The position numbers were made by a program, and so were the translations under genes. From a bacterium (lineage in GTDB: Bacteria; Planctomycetota; SZUA-567), in contig QKCJ01000038.1 in the NCBI GenBank assembly GCA_003245715.1, positions 62,001 through 126,000 of the forward strand: DNA of 64,000 nt. The letters run 5' to 3'. Under the pieces are notes generated by a model. It worked only from the letters and a program-made list of their open reading frames with translations. It made no database searches and had not been told where the DNA came from. This document shows, piece by piece, positions 9,290 to 18,135 of this stretch (position 1 is its first letter; each line of letters opens with the position of its first letter).

Positions 9290-10852
9290 TTATTGTTTCC
9301 TTGCCAGTTCGATATCAAGCCCTGTGATCTCGCAGAGTAATGAGCCTTTTGAGCGCATCGCCACACGTTCTACAATCAGGTCTGTCTTGCCATCTATTGT
9401 TATAAGAATTGATTTTTCATTAATATCCGCTTTAAGGTTGCGGATTACCTGAAGGTGCGGACGGTCAAGTGCGTCAGCAACTCTCAATATCGCCGCGAGC
9501 TTGCTTACCCTGAGGCGGTCAGAGAGCGGCAGACGGGCAAAATCCTGATGAGTCAGGTTCGGCAGAGCTTTACGGTGATAACGGGCGATCATCGCCACCA
9601 GCGAGCGCTCCTCACGGTTGAGGCCGACAATCTCCGACCATTCAATCAGGTACTGCGAATGCTTGTGGTGCGCCTCGTCACTGATAAACATGCCAACATC
9701 ATGCAGGATGCCTGCCACTTCAAGGTATAGCCTGTCCTTGCCTGAGAGGTCAAGGTAATCAGCCAGATAGTCATAAAGTGCGACCGACATCTGCGCAACA
9801 GCTATCGAGTGTGATTCATCGTAACCAAAACGCGCAGCAAGGCCGCGTGCTGACTGAATAACCTGTTCACTGAACTCAAGCAGCGGGTTCTGCCCCCATG
9901 CCCGCATCCGCAGGTCATATAATACCGAGGTCATCAGTTCAAGTTCGGCGATATAAAAGCACTTTGGCTTGATGGTTTTGAATAATCTCTCAAGTGTCGC
10001 CAGCGCAGGCATGAACAATTCCACTTCCGCCTGCGTAAAGCCAAACATCAGGGCAATGTCTTCATTGTTTGATTTGCGCTCCACCATACTGATTACCGAG
10101 GCGAATGCTTCCATCGGTACCTTCAGCCCGCCTTCAATGGCTTCTACCCCGTCAATATCAGCCAGAACCTTTTCAACCAGCGAGTTTGAGATAACGCAAT
10201 TGGAGATCGTATAATCCCGGAAGTGATTGAGAGTCGAGCTGACAACATTACGGATCACACTCTCCTGCAGCATCTGCCGGTCGCCATATCTGGTAAGGTT
10301 CTGAAACAGGCGCAGTGTTCCCAGACGGCGGTTGTTGGCAAGAACTATGTCCTCACCCTTGAGTAGCAGTGTTTCAGTCGAGCCGCCTCCCAGATCAACA
10401 AATAAAGTATAACCATTTGCTTCTGAAAGATTAAGCTCAAGAAACGGCAGCAACACCTGACAGGTCAGGCGACTTTCTTCAACCGCATCAATAACCGAGA
10501 TATTTATGCCTGATTCATGGCGGATACGGTCTACAACCAGATCACAGTTCTCGGCTTCGCGCATCGCACTGGTCGCAACAGCCAGTTCTTCGGCCTGATA
10601 GGTCTTGATAACTCCTGAAAATTTACACATTATCGAGCAGAGCGCCCGGAGGACTTCTGGGGTGATATAGCCGCGGTTAAAGGTATCTCGACCAACCGCA
10701 ACCGGATGAACCAGTTCTTCAAGTACGGTCATTTTGCCATCAAGCGACATCTCGGCAACACAAAGTCTTGCAGAAGTTGAACCTATATCAATAGCGGCAA
10801 TCTGTTTAGGTTTGCGGAAACGCTTGTTTTTTTTGGCTTTTTTGGTGGTCAA
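9290..10852 (-). CDS. ppx: Exopolyphosphatase / pppGpp phosphohydrolase (Ppx/GppA) with HD domain
   Basis: 520 residues. The N-terminal ~300 are the ASKHA-type Ppx/GppA fold (AAIDIGSTSARL, VDLGGGSTE phosphate loops). The C-terminal ~200 form an HD-type domain with LHDVGMFISDEAHHKHS near residue 382. It removes terminal phosphates from polyphosphate, and possibly from pppGpp. The start is TTG at 10852 with GGGAG about 7 bases upstream; the next in-frame ATG is 34 codons in and would lose the first phosphate loop. Oddly, an ATG-TAA minimal frame sits immediately before the TTG. Coupled to ppk1 downstream. Confidence 0.93.
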   Translation of the reverse strand: MTTKKAKKNKRFRKPKQIAAIDIGSTSARLCVAEMSLDGKMTVLEELVHPVAVGRDTFNRGYITPEVLRALCSIMCKFSGVIKTYQAEELAVATSAMREAENCDLVVDRIRHESGINISVIDAVEESRLTCQVLLPFLELNLSEANGYTLFVDLGGGSTETLLLKGEDIVLANNRRLGTLRLFQNLTRYGDRQMLQESVIRNVVSSTLNHFRDYTISNCVISNSLVEKVLADIDGVEAIEGGLKVPMEAFASVISMVERKSNNEDIALMFGFTQAEVELFMPALATLERLFKTIKPKCFYIAELELMTSVLYDLRMRAWGQNPLLEFSEQVIQSARGLAARFGYDESHSIAVAQMSVALYDYLADYLDLSGKDRLYLEVAGILHDVGMFISDEAHHKHSQYLIEWSEIVGLNREERSLVAMIARYHRKALPNLTHQDFARLPLSDRLRVSKLAAILRVADALDRPHLQVIRNLKADINEKSILITIDGKTDLIVERVAMRSKGSLLCEITGLDIELARKQ

Positions 10853-11046
10853 TTACATCTCCCTGCAAATTATACTTGAACAATCTATCATAGCAGCCTT
10901 TCATTATCAGTCAAGCATAACCGTAAACACAAACAATAATTTAACATTATTCGCCGTAAAGCCGATAATAGACATGAAACCAGATCCGGGCAGGTAAGCG
11001 GCAGGGGAAGACTTTTGCCGGTCTTGCAGTTTAAACAGGAATGTAT

Positions 11047-12054
11047 ATGTATTTGAAAAGTATTATTATTGCCGCGTCACTGGCTGTAAGTATTGCGTCA
11101 TTTGCGCTACTCACGCCAAATATCCAGAATAAGCAGGAAGCCGAGATTTGGAAACCGGGAATAGAGTATATGACCGTCTTTTCCGAGCCGGTCTGGTTGC
11201 GGATAAACCGGCAGCAACAGGTGCTTCTGATGGAGGGAGATGGAAGTCAGGTAAATTCTGTGACTGTTGATGGCAAGGATATCGAAAAATCACCGGATAG
11301 TCCTGTGCCGTCAGAGGATGCGGGGTATCTTGCTATTCTGAAGCTTATGCGGGAGGGTAAAATTGAGACTGCCCAGAACGCTTTAAAGGAATTTCTGGTC
11401 GATCATCCAGACCACCCAGACGCGTGGCGGCAGCTTGGCGATTGCCGTTATAACCTTGGAATGGTTCGCGAAGCTCTTGATGCTTACCGCATCGCATTGC
11501 GCAAGGATAGCCGGAATTATCTCGCCGAGCGGGGACGTGGGATAGCTGCGCTTTATCTCGGCTATGAGTCTTACAGTAAAGGTGACACCAAGCTTGCCCA
11601 TACGTATTTTCAGACCTCACTCAACAGTCTGCATTCCTGCCTTAGCGCCAATAAAGATGATAAACTTGCCCGGTATGGTCAGGCACTTGCAGCAGAAGGC
11701 GCCAGCCGCAAGCTTTATGAGATCGCCCGGAAGGCTCTTGGTGGCGAGAATCATGAGCAAGCTAAAGATATTATAAGAAACTGTCTTGATATAATTGACG
11801 TAGCGGCGCAGGCTTCACGTGAGAGAATGCAGCAGAAACCCGAAGACAGTGAGGCGCGGATGCTCTATGGTTGCCTGATGATGCGTCGGGCCAAGGTTCT
11901 GCAGCCTTTCGGACACCAGAAAGAAGCGCTTGATAATATCAAGTCTGCGCTCGAAGCATTTCAGCCTGTAGCCCTGAGTAAGGATAAAAAATCCCAGATA
12001 GCGCAGGGGCAGGTAAGTATCTGTCGCGACCTGATGAAAGCCTGGAAAGAATAA
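11047..12054 (+). CDS. TPR-repeat protein with N-terminal membrane anchor
   Basis: 335 residues. Start set at ATG 11047, six bases after AGGA; an ATG at 11041 abuts AGGA and is less likely. Residues 3-24 (LKSIIIAASLAVSIASFALL) form a signal anchor. TPR-like helices follow, clearest near residues 95-170 (AQNALKEFLVDHPDHPDAWRQLGDCRYNLGMVREALDAYRIAL). It probably serves as a periplasm-facing scaffold. It is transcribed alone, divergent from ppx; no partner can be named from context. Confidence 0.8.
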   Translation: MYLKSIIIAASLAVSIASFALLTPNIQNKQEAEIWKPGIEYMTVFSEPVWLRINRQQQVLLMEGDGSQVNSVTVDGKDIEKSPDSPVPSEDAGYLAILKLMREGKIETAQNALKEFLVDHPDHPDAWRQLGDCRYNLGMVREALDAYRIALRKDSRNYLAERGRGIAALYLGYESYSKGDTKLAHTYFQTSLNSLHSCLSANKDDKLARYGQALAAEGASRKLYEIARKALGGENHEQAKDIIRNCLDIIDVAAQASRERMQQKPEDSEARMLYGCLMMRRAKVLQPFGHQKEALDNIKSALEAFQPVALSKDKKSQIAQGQVSICRDLMKAWKE

Positions 12055-12091
12055 AATACTTCTCTGCTGCGAAATCAAATAATCTATAACA

Positions 12092-12124
12092 TTAAAAAAA
12101 CGCGGCCCTGTTATGGGCTGCGTT
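12092..12124 (-). terminator. Terminator for the GNAT/HPr transcript
   Basis: Read on the minus strand, AACGCAGCCC pairs with GGGCCGCGTT (one G-U pair) around a 6-base loop and runs into seven T. On the plus strand the same hairpin may help end the TPR gene but has no T run. Confidence 0.8.
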
Positions 12125-12162
12125 GTTAATAATAAGCGATACTTCGCAGTTGTCAGAGGCAG

Positions 12163-12612
12163 TTATATTCTAAGAACAGAGATAAACTCGCCCTTGTCAT
12201 TTTCCTGCCCCGTTTCGGTGAACTGGTTTTTCTCAAAAAAGTTGACCGCCTCAGTCAGCTTGCGGTCAAGCTTGACTAGAAAATGCGTGATCTGATTTGC
12301 CTTGGCAAAGCTGATAAGTTTCTGCAGCATCAGACTGCCGATTCCCGCCCGCCGCCATGAAGACGCCACACACATCGCCCTTAGTTCCCTGATCTGCGCC
12401 TTGCCACTTATTTCGCGCAGTGCCACTGCGGCAACAACTGAGCCCTGAATTTCCACCACCCACAACTTATCCGTTGCCGGATTGACATTGTAATACTCCG
12501 CGGCCTTATTTTTTTCAAAAAGTCCAAGCATTATTGATTCAATAAGCTCTCTTGCCAGAAGTTCCCTGCCCGGAATATCTGCCTCAATAAATACCAGCGG
12601 ATTTTCTGCCAT
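12163..12612 (-). CDS. GNAT-family N-acetyltransferase
   Basis: 149 residues from ATG 12612, starting two bases after the HPr stop codon, so the two are translationally coupled; a TTG at 12630 would overlap HPr. The acetyl-CoA binding motif A is visible (LRAMCVASSWRRAGIGSLMLQKLISFAK), with the Q/RxxGxG/A pattern as RRAGIG. The substrate cannot be inferred from sequence. The pairing with HPr could be chance or point to regulation of carbon metabolism. Confidence 0.85.
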   Translation of the reverse strand: MAENPLVFIEADIPGRELLARELIESIMLGLFEKNKAAEYYNVNPATDKLWVVEIQGSVVAAVALREISGKAQIRELRAMCVASSWRRAGIGSLMLQKLISFAKANQITHFLVKLDRKLTEAVNFFEKNQFTETGQENDKGEFISVLRI

Positions 12613-12613
12613 C

Positions 12614-12889
12614 CTATTCAATTCCTCCAAAGCTGCTGTTGATTAAATCGCTCAGCGCCTTAACCGCTTCAACTTCGTCTTCCCCGTCGCCGCTGACGGT
12701 GAGCTTTGTCCCCTTCAAAGCCCCAAGCGTCATCAGCATCATGATGTTCTTGCCATCAACACTCGCCCCGCCCACAAGATTAACCTTGATAACTGATTTA
12801 TAATCATTTGCCATCTTGGCAAAGGCTGTGCTTGGCCTGACATGAAAACCGTATTTATTCAAAATTTCCAGCTCTGAACTCTCTGTCAT
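12614..12889 (-). CDS. HPr-like PTS phosphocarrier protein
   Basis: 91 residues, the normal HPr size. The phosphorylation site is intact: GFHVRPS with His16. The region around the Bacillus Ser46 equivalent reads GKNIMMLMTLGA, so the HprK-regulated serine is Asn48 here. HPr carries phosphate from enzyme I to EIIA proteins; the serine is the regulatory site in systems with HPr kinase. No enzyme I or sugar permease lies nearby; an EIIA-like gene is at 45968. This suggests a regulatory PTS rather than sugar uptake (inference). Promoter expected in 12890-13041, where no gene is seen. Confidence 0.93.
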   Translation of the reverse strand: MTESSELEILNKYGFHVRPSTAFAKMANDYKSVIKVNLVGGASVDGKNIMMLMTLGALKGTKLTVSGDGEDEVEAVKALSDLINSSFGGIE

Positions 12890-13041
12890 CTTTGCTCCGC
12901 AATCAAATAACGGGTGAAAATAATTATTTCTCTGTTTCTACCGCAGATAAAAACCATAAGTTCTTGTACCGTAGAGGATACACATAGACGATTCGGGTGC
13001 AAATAGATTTTACGACAAAAGTTGAATAAATATATCAGGCT

Positions 13042-15576
13042 TTATGCAAAGAGGCAGAGTCTGCGGTTGACAATTTCAAGTAGGATCAGGAACAATGCCA
13101 GTATCAGCAGGGCAGGGCGGAGGTTATAGCTGCCGGTAGTAATTCTGCTGGCGCTTTCTGCAATATCATCAAAGCTGATAAAGCTGCCGCCGCCGGTATT
13201 CTCAGCGATCTGTTTGAGGAAGCTTTCTCCCTGATTTGAGTGCTGATGGGAGAATTCCGCAGAATATGAAGTACTTACAGGCGGGGCTTTGATGAGGCCC
13301 TCGCCTTCGATATCAATGACGGGCAGATAATGACCGGTTTTTTCAATCTCGATACTGGCGTAAGCGGTTGTCGGTGATTTCCATTTAAGCTCGGAGGAGA
13401 AGGTTTGGCGGTCAGGGCCGATGAAATTGCATTTAATATTTTTGCCGCGCATCTGTTTGGCCTGTTTTTCTGAAAGTTCAATTTCCACATTCGCCAGACC
13501 GTTTTTAATATTTGAGTACGCTTTGATATCGGCATGACGGGTATCACCGGCCAGTTTTCTGATTAGCGAAATAATGACCTCAGGCGCTTTATCCCATTTC
13601 GGGAAATCACCGGAGAACTCACCATCAGCTTCAAAGGTCAGCGCCGCAGTGCTGTATTTGCCGTTGTAGCGGTAGGCTATCAGCGGCGATTTGAATTCAT
13701 CATCAACAATCGCATAAGCCGTTGCCCCTTCGCGTAGAGAAGTGAAATTATAGCCGCCGACAGTCAGGTCTGGGATTTTGTCGATTGGTGCAAGTTCGCT
13801 CAGGCTTGGCAGGGGGGATATTTTTGTCGGCTCTGCCACAAATGAACGCTGCGAGGCGCGGATTACTTCCTGGGTGAAAATCTGCGGCAGGTTGTTTATG
13901 TCATTTGAGAAAATCGCTTCAGAGCCGCTGGCCTTGGCCAGCTCCCGCAGGAACTTCGCATCAGAATCAGCCGGTGTGCCCATTGCAATAACCGACATGG
14001 ATATTTTTTGTTTTCTGTACATCTGCGCAAGTTTGATGCAGCCGCCCTGCATCTCGGAGTCAGCCGCGTCTGCAAAGAGAATGATGTGTTTGGTCGGCAG
14101 CATGCTCTTTTCGAGTTCCTTCCCGCAGGCTGTCAGCGCCTGTCTTACGTAAATACCGCCCCCCATTGACTGAATGCGCATGACCGTATCAATCAGCTTC
14201 TGCGTATTATCAGCTCTGCTTAAGGGGACAAGTATATGTGCCGACGTATCAACCGGGATAACCGAGATCTGATCGAAGGGTGAAAGCAGGTTGATTGATT
14301 CGGCGGTGGCGATATTAACCAGATCAATCTTGGACTTGCCATTACCTGCCGGAGCCATCATTGAGCCTGAGCGGTCCATTGCTATTGCCAGGGCGATTGC
14401 GCCGCGCTTGGTTACTTCCTGCAGCTCCATGCTGACTGGCAGCAACTTGTCAACCGGGGAATGATGATACCCGCCAAGGGCAAAGCTGTTGGCCCCGCCT
14501 GTTATCAGCAAGGAGCATAGGCCATTTCTGATGCTGTCTGCCAACGCAACGGTACTTTTGTACGGGCTTTTAGTGAGGGGGGTATTTTCAAGTATTATCA
14601 CCTTATATGGCGAGTATTCCGCCGGTGCTGCCGGAAGCTGTTCGGGTGTTATCTGGTCAAATTTTATCGCAGACGCTTTCAGGGCTTTAGCAATAATCCC
14701 TGCTTCTTTCGACGGGGTGACAAGCATGACTTTATGGATACCCTTAACCTGCAGCAGCGCGGTTGATGAGTTATTATTTTTCAGGTTTTCATTTTCGGCA
14801 GACACTTCAAGGCGGTACTCGATCATCCCTTCTTCCTGCGCGGTGTCTCTAGCAAAGAATACATTCTCTCCGGGAGAGAGCTTGACCTCGGCAGAAGAGA
14901 TAACGGAATTGTTTCGCATGATTTTATAGGTGGCAGTCTGGGCCGCCTGAGAGTAGATGCTAAAACGTACCGGCCAGGCAGAAAGTGGTGAAACCTGCGC
15001 CGGCAGCACAATCTCTCCGGCGGCAATGTCATTACTTATTCCGCTTGATGAATCCTTGATCCATACCGGCATTCCTTTAAGCGATGATAGTACCTCAGGC
15101 GAGAGGGGGCTTTTGCCGGTATAGTTGCCGTCACTTATTAAAAGTACGGCGCTTTTTCTTTTAGGATCACGCATCTGTGAGGCAAGTGTCAGGGCTTGTG
15201 CAATATTACTTCCGTTGGCGTCGCTGTCTGCGGCGAGAGCCTGGGCTGAGTTGAGATTTTTGCTGATAGATGCTTTGCGGTCAAAGTCAATAACGGCGTA
15301 ACGGTTCTGCGGGCCGTTATCTGAAATTAAAGGAATCAGCTCAGTGGCATTCTTCTTTGATTGCGCGCTGCATGAAGCAGAATGGTCAACCAGCGTGATT
15401 ATGTCCACTCCCGGTTCAGGCAGGCCGACATGCAGACCGCTTAGAATCAGTACCGCAATAACAAATATAATGCAGCGTAAAAAACAGCTGGTGCTTCGGC
15501 GGTTGCCAGCGATATAGCGGTAAAACAGCGGTGTCAGAAGCAGGGCCAGAAGCACCTGCGGATTATCAAAATTCAT
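13042..15576 (-). CDS. Membrane protein with two VWA-type domains (Bat-like)
   Basis: 844 residues. Membrane helices near residues 5-50 and at the C-terminus (LRPALLILALFLILLEIVNRRL). A first VWA-like segment has TLVDHSASCSA near 60, and a second has AIAMDRSGSMMAPAG near 396; both fit the MIDAS pattern DxSxS. Between them VMLVTPSKEAGIIAKAL resembles the glutamine-amidotransferase-like fold found in such proteins. Last gene of the eight-gene operon, overlapping the preceding one by 11 bases. VWA proteins of this kind work with MoxR ATPases on envelope or folding tasks; the client is unknown. Confidence 0.8.
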   Translation of the reverse strand: MNFDNPQVLLALLLTPLFYRYIAGNRRSTSCFLRCIIFVIAVLILSGLHVGLPEPGVDIITLVDHSASCSAQSKKNATELIPLISDNGPQNRYAVIDFDRKASISKNLNSAQALAADSDANGSNIAQALTLASQMRDPKRKSAVLLISDGNYTGKSPLSPEVLSSLKGMPVWIKDSSSGISNDIAAGEIVLPAQVSPLSAWPVRFSIYSQAAQTATYKIMRNNSVISSAEVKLSPGENVFFARDTAQEEGMIEYRLEVSAENENLKNNNSSTALLQVKGIHKVMLVTPSKEAGIIAKALKASAIKFDQITPEQLPAAPAEYSPYKVIILENTPLTKSPYKSTVALADSIRNGLCSLLITGGANSFALGGYHHSPVDKLLPVSMELQEVTKRGAIALAIAMDRSGSMMAPAGNGKSKIDLVNIATAESINLLSPFDQISVIPVDTSAHILVPLSRADNTQKLIDTVMRIQSMGGGIYVRQALTACGKELEKSMLPTKHIILFADAADSEMQGGCIKLAQMYRKQKISMSVIAMGTPADSDAKFLRELAKASGSEAIFSNDINNLPQIFTQEVIRASQRSFVAEPTKISPLPSLSELAPIDKIPDLTVGGYNFTSLREGATAYAIVDDEFKSPLIAYRYNGKYSTAALTFEADGEFSGDFPKWDKAPEVIISLIRKLAGDTRHADIKAYSNIKNGLANVEIELSEKQAKQMRGKNIKCNFIGPDRQTFSSELKWKSPTTAYASIEIEKTGHYLPVIDIEGEGLIKAPPVSTSYSAEFSHQHSNQGESFLKQIAENTGGGSFISFDDIAESASRITTGSYNLRPALLILALFLILLEIVNRRLCLFA

Positions 15577-17284
15577 CTTTATCCTTGCGCCAGTTATAAG
15601 CCAGCAAAATCAGGGCGATTAATAAAGGTAGGTAATACAGATTTGTATATACCTTGCGGGTGTCATTTTGCTCGTTGCCTGGTTTGGTGTTAATGGTTTT
15701 AGCGGAAAGCTTGCCGGTGTCTGATTCCTGAGCATATAGAGGTAGTAGCGAAAAAGCTGCTATTGTTTGATTGTTAGAGTAAAGTTCGTACAGTCCGGAT
15801 ATTTCAGGAAGCTCAAGCCCTGAATCAATAAATTGTATCTCGCCCTTTTTCGGCTCAATTTTTCTGAAGGATAATTTTTCGTCACCGTTTTTGCGGTATG
15901 AAAAAGAGGAGGTGGGTGCAAGGTTGAGATCATGCAGTCCATGGCGCAGAGACTTGGCATATTCTGTGATGTTACTTATCAGCGCTGGCCAAGCCGGAGT
16001 TGAAGGGAGTGAGCTTTTTCCGGCATCAAGATTAAATGTGAACAAGCTCTCAGTCTTCTGTTCCAGCAGCACCGTCCGGTCGCTGGAAATAAGAACCGGT
16101 GAAGCAGATTTCAGCTTGCTGTCAGGAGCAGTCCAGTACGCGCTTGCCGGATCGACATCACGGCAGATCGGTGAATTAAGATCGACAATAAAAGGAGCGG
16201 CGAATGTGAGCGGAGAGTTATCCGGAGGGATGAGAAGAGTCAGCAATCTTCCGCGCTGCGCCGGAGCTTTTGTAACAAGTATGTCCGGATGTTCAGTGCT
16301 CTCAACTGCACCGGCAGCTTTGAAGGAAAGGCTGTAATACTTGCTGCCCGAAATTGACTCGGAGAAAAATGTTATCGGCTTAAGGTTTGACGGAGCAATC
16401 CATGCAACAGAGTCTTCACTTATGGAATCTTCTCTGGCTGATATCTTTATCTTTAACGGTCTTGGTGATTTATCAAGGTTGAGGGAGATGTTCTCTGTTG
16501 CTTGTGCCTTCATATTCAGTTTTTTTGTAGTGATCTCATTTTCGTCAGAACTGAAAGATATGGATACGGCCTGAGCGGTTGCCGAGTAATTGCATACCTG
16601 TAAGGTTATGTCGCGGGTATTGTCTTTGTTCTGCACCCAGATACCGGTGAAGGCGATATTGGGTTTGTTGCCGGCCAGAATATGTTCTGTATGCGATATC
16701 TCCTGCGGGATAGTCAGTAACTGTTTCTGGTCGGATATGGTGATGATATCAATGCTTTGCCCGTAGAGGTTCTGGGCCAGTTTGGTGGCAGCGTTGAAAT
16801 CAGCTTTAAGCGCATATGGGTTGTAGCTTGTAAGCAATTCTGAAAATTCCGCCGGTGAAGTCTCGGGGGTAATGACACTTCTGGCGCCGCTTCCGGCAAG
16901 CAGGACAGCATATGACCTGTCACTGTCTGAGATGATATCAAGGACGGCCTTTCTTGCTTTTTCGTGGTTGTTTTCCGCGCGCATGGAAAAGCTGTTGTCA
17001 AGTATTATCACCTGCAGGTTTTTTGACGGGTGCAGGATTGCCGGAGCCGCCAGAGCCAAAGCCAGAAAAATAATCGCCAGAAGATCAAAGATAAAACTGC
17101 GGTTCATGCGCGGCTTTTGCACCTTGCGCCCGCCTTTAATACTGGTCTGGCTTTTGCCCCAGAGAAATAAACCAGATATCATTTCAGGTTTGTAGCGCTG
17201 GTAGAAGAGATAGGCCGCAATTACAATCAGCAGGCAACCGAGCGCCAGAAGGCCGTAAGGGTTGAGCAGGGAAAGATAATTCAT
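15566..17284 (-). CDS. BatA-like protein: aerotolerance N-terminal domain plus VWA
   Basis: 572 residues. N-terminal pair of membrane segments (YGLLALGCLLIVIAAYLFY, and FIFDLLAIIFLALALAAPAIL near 65-85) followed by VIILDNSFSMRAEN near 91, a VWA metal site. A further membrane helix near the end (YYLPLLIALILLAYNWRK) leaves the large middle part outside. This order matches the BatA/aerotolerance-regulator N-terminal family. The start overlaps the DUF58 stop by four bases (ATGA), a sign of translational coupling. Confidence 0.8.
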   Translation of the reverse strand: MNYLSLLNPYGLLALGCLLIVIAAYLFYQRYKPEMISGLFLWGKSQTSIKGGRKVQKPRMNRSFIFDLLAIIFLALALAAPAILHPSKNLQVIILDNSFSMRAENNHEKARKAVLDIISDSDRSYAVLLAGSGARSVITPETSPAEFSELLTSYNPYALKADFNAATKLAQNLYGQSIDIITISDQKQLLTIPQEISHTEHILAGNKPNIAFTGIWVQNKDNTRDITLQVCNYSATAQAVSISFSSDENEITTKKLNMKAQATENISLNLDKSPRPLKIKISAREDSISEDSVAWIAPSNLKPITFFSESISGSKYYSLSFKAAGAVESTEHPDILVTKAPAQRGRLLTLLIPPDNSPLTFAAPFIVDLNSPICRDVDPASAYWTAPDSKLKSASPVLISSDRTVLLEQKTESLFTFNLDAGKSSLPSTPAWPALISNITEYAKSLRHGLHDLNLAPTSSFSYRKNGDEKLSFRKIEPKKGEIQFIDSGLELPEISGLYELYSNNQTIAAFSLLPLYAQESDTGKLSAKTINTKPGNEQNDTRKVYTNLYYLPLLIALILLAYNWRKDKDEF

Positions 17285-18135
17285 GCTATTGCCACGACCT
17301 CCTGCATTAATAGTGCGTTTATGATTTCATTGGCGGAGTCAGTTGTAAAAGCCTTGTCTGGTGTAATCAGCTCAGCCAGACGGCCGCCGCAGCGGAATGA
17401 GGTCTCGGCGATATGTGCCTGATGTTTATCAAGACGTTGGCGGTATGCCTCAATTAATGAATGATTGATTCTCAGGTCAGAACGTTCTGATGGGTTCTCG
17501 CAGTTAGTCAGCCGATAGCCGCCAAAGAGTTCGGGCGATTTTTCGCTTTTGGAGAGAAGCATCAGATTGCACGTTGCGGCAGAACCTGCGCAATGAGTCT
17601 GCAGGCAGTGATCGAGTTTTTCTTCAAACAGAAAGTCGCTGATAACAAAACGCAAAGAGTTATTGATGAGTGGCTGATGGGTTGAGAAATCTTCATTGTC
17701 ATCAAAATTTAAGCGCAGCAGTTCTTCTTCAAAGGCGCCGCCGGTAAAGCGTTTTTTGCCGCAAACCAGAACCGGGCGGCTCTCGGTGTTGCGTAATGTT
17801 CCGGCAAGAAAAGCCAACAGGAAAATGGCTCCCTGCTCTTTTGCCGGGTGCAAAGACATGCTGCTGCTGAGATCGACAATTATTTCCACCAGCGGCGATA
17901 CTTCCTCCCGGTAAAGCTTGAGCATCATTGAACCGTTTCTGGCGTAAGCCCGCCAGTCGATCCGGCGCAGGTCATCACCGGGCTGGTATTCCCTGAAATC
18001 ATGAAAGTCAATTGAGCTGCCAGAGCCAGAACCGGTATAGACCCCAGCCCGGCCGCGGGCCTGTCTGGCTGGCGGGGGCAGGCAATAGCTTTTGGCAAGG
18101 CTGCTGGCCAGATTTATTATCTCAGTTCTCTGCAT
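17281..18135 (-). CDS. DUF58 domain protein
   Basis: 284 residues. Contains the family hallmark DFHDFREYQPGDDLRRIDWRA near residues 43-62, followed by VEIIVDLSSSMSLHP, a VWA-like metal site. DUF58 proteins are usually encoded directly beside MoxR and VWA genes and are thought to be adaptors. Here it lies between the ABC permease (14-base overlap) and the BatA-like gene. Soluble, no membrane helix seen. Confidence 0.9.
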   Translation of the reverse strand: MQRTEIINLASSLAKSYCLPPPARQARGRAGVYTGSGSGSSIDFHDFREYQPGDDLRRIDWRAYARNGSMMLKLYREEVSPLVEIIVDLSSSMSLHPAKEQGAIFLLAFLAGTLRNTESRPVLVCGKKRFTGGAFEEELLRLNFDDNEDFSTHQPLINNSLRFVISDFLFEEKLDHCLQTHCAGSAATCNLMLLSKSEKSPELFGGYRLTNCENPSERSDLRINHSLIEAYRQRLDKHQAHIAETSFRCGGRLAELITPDKAFTTDSANEIINALLMQEVVAIA

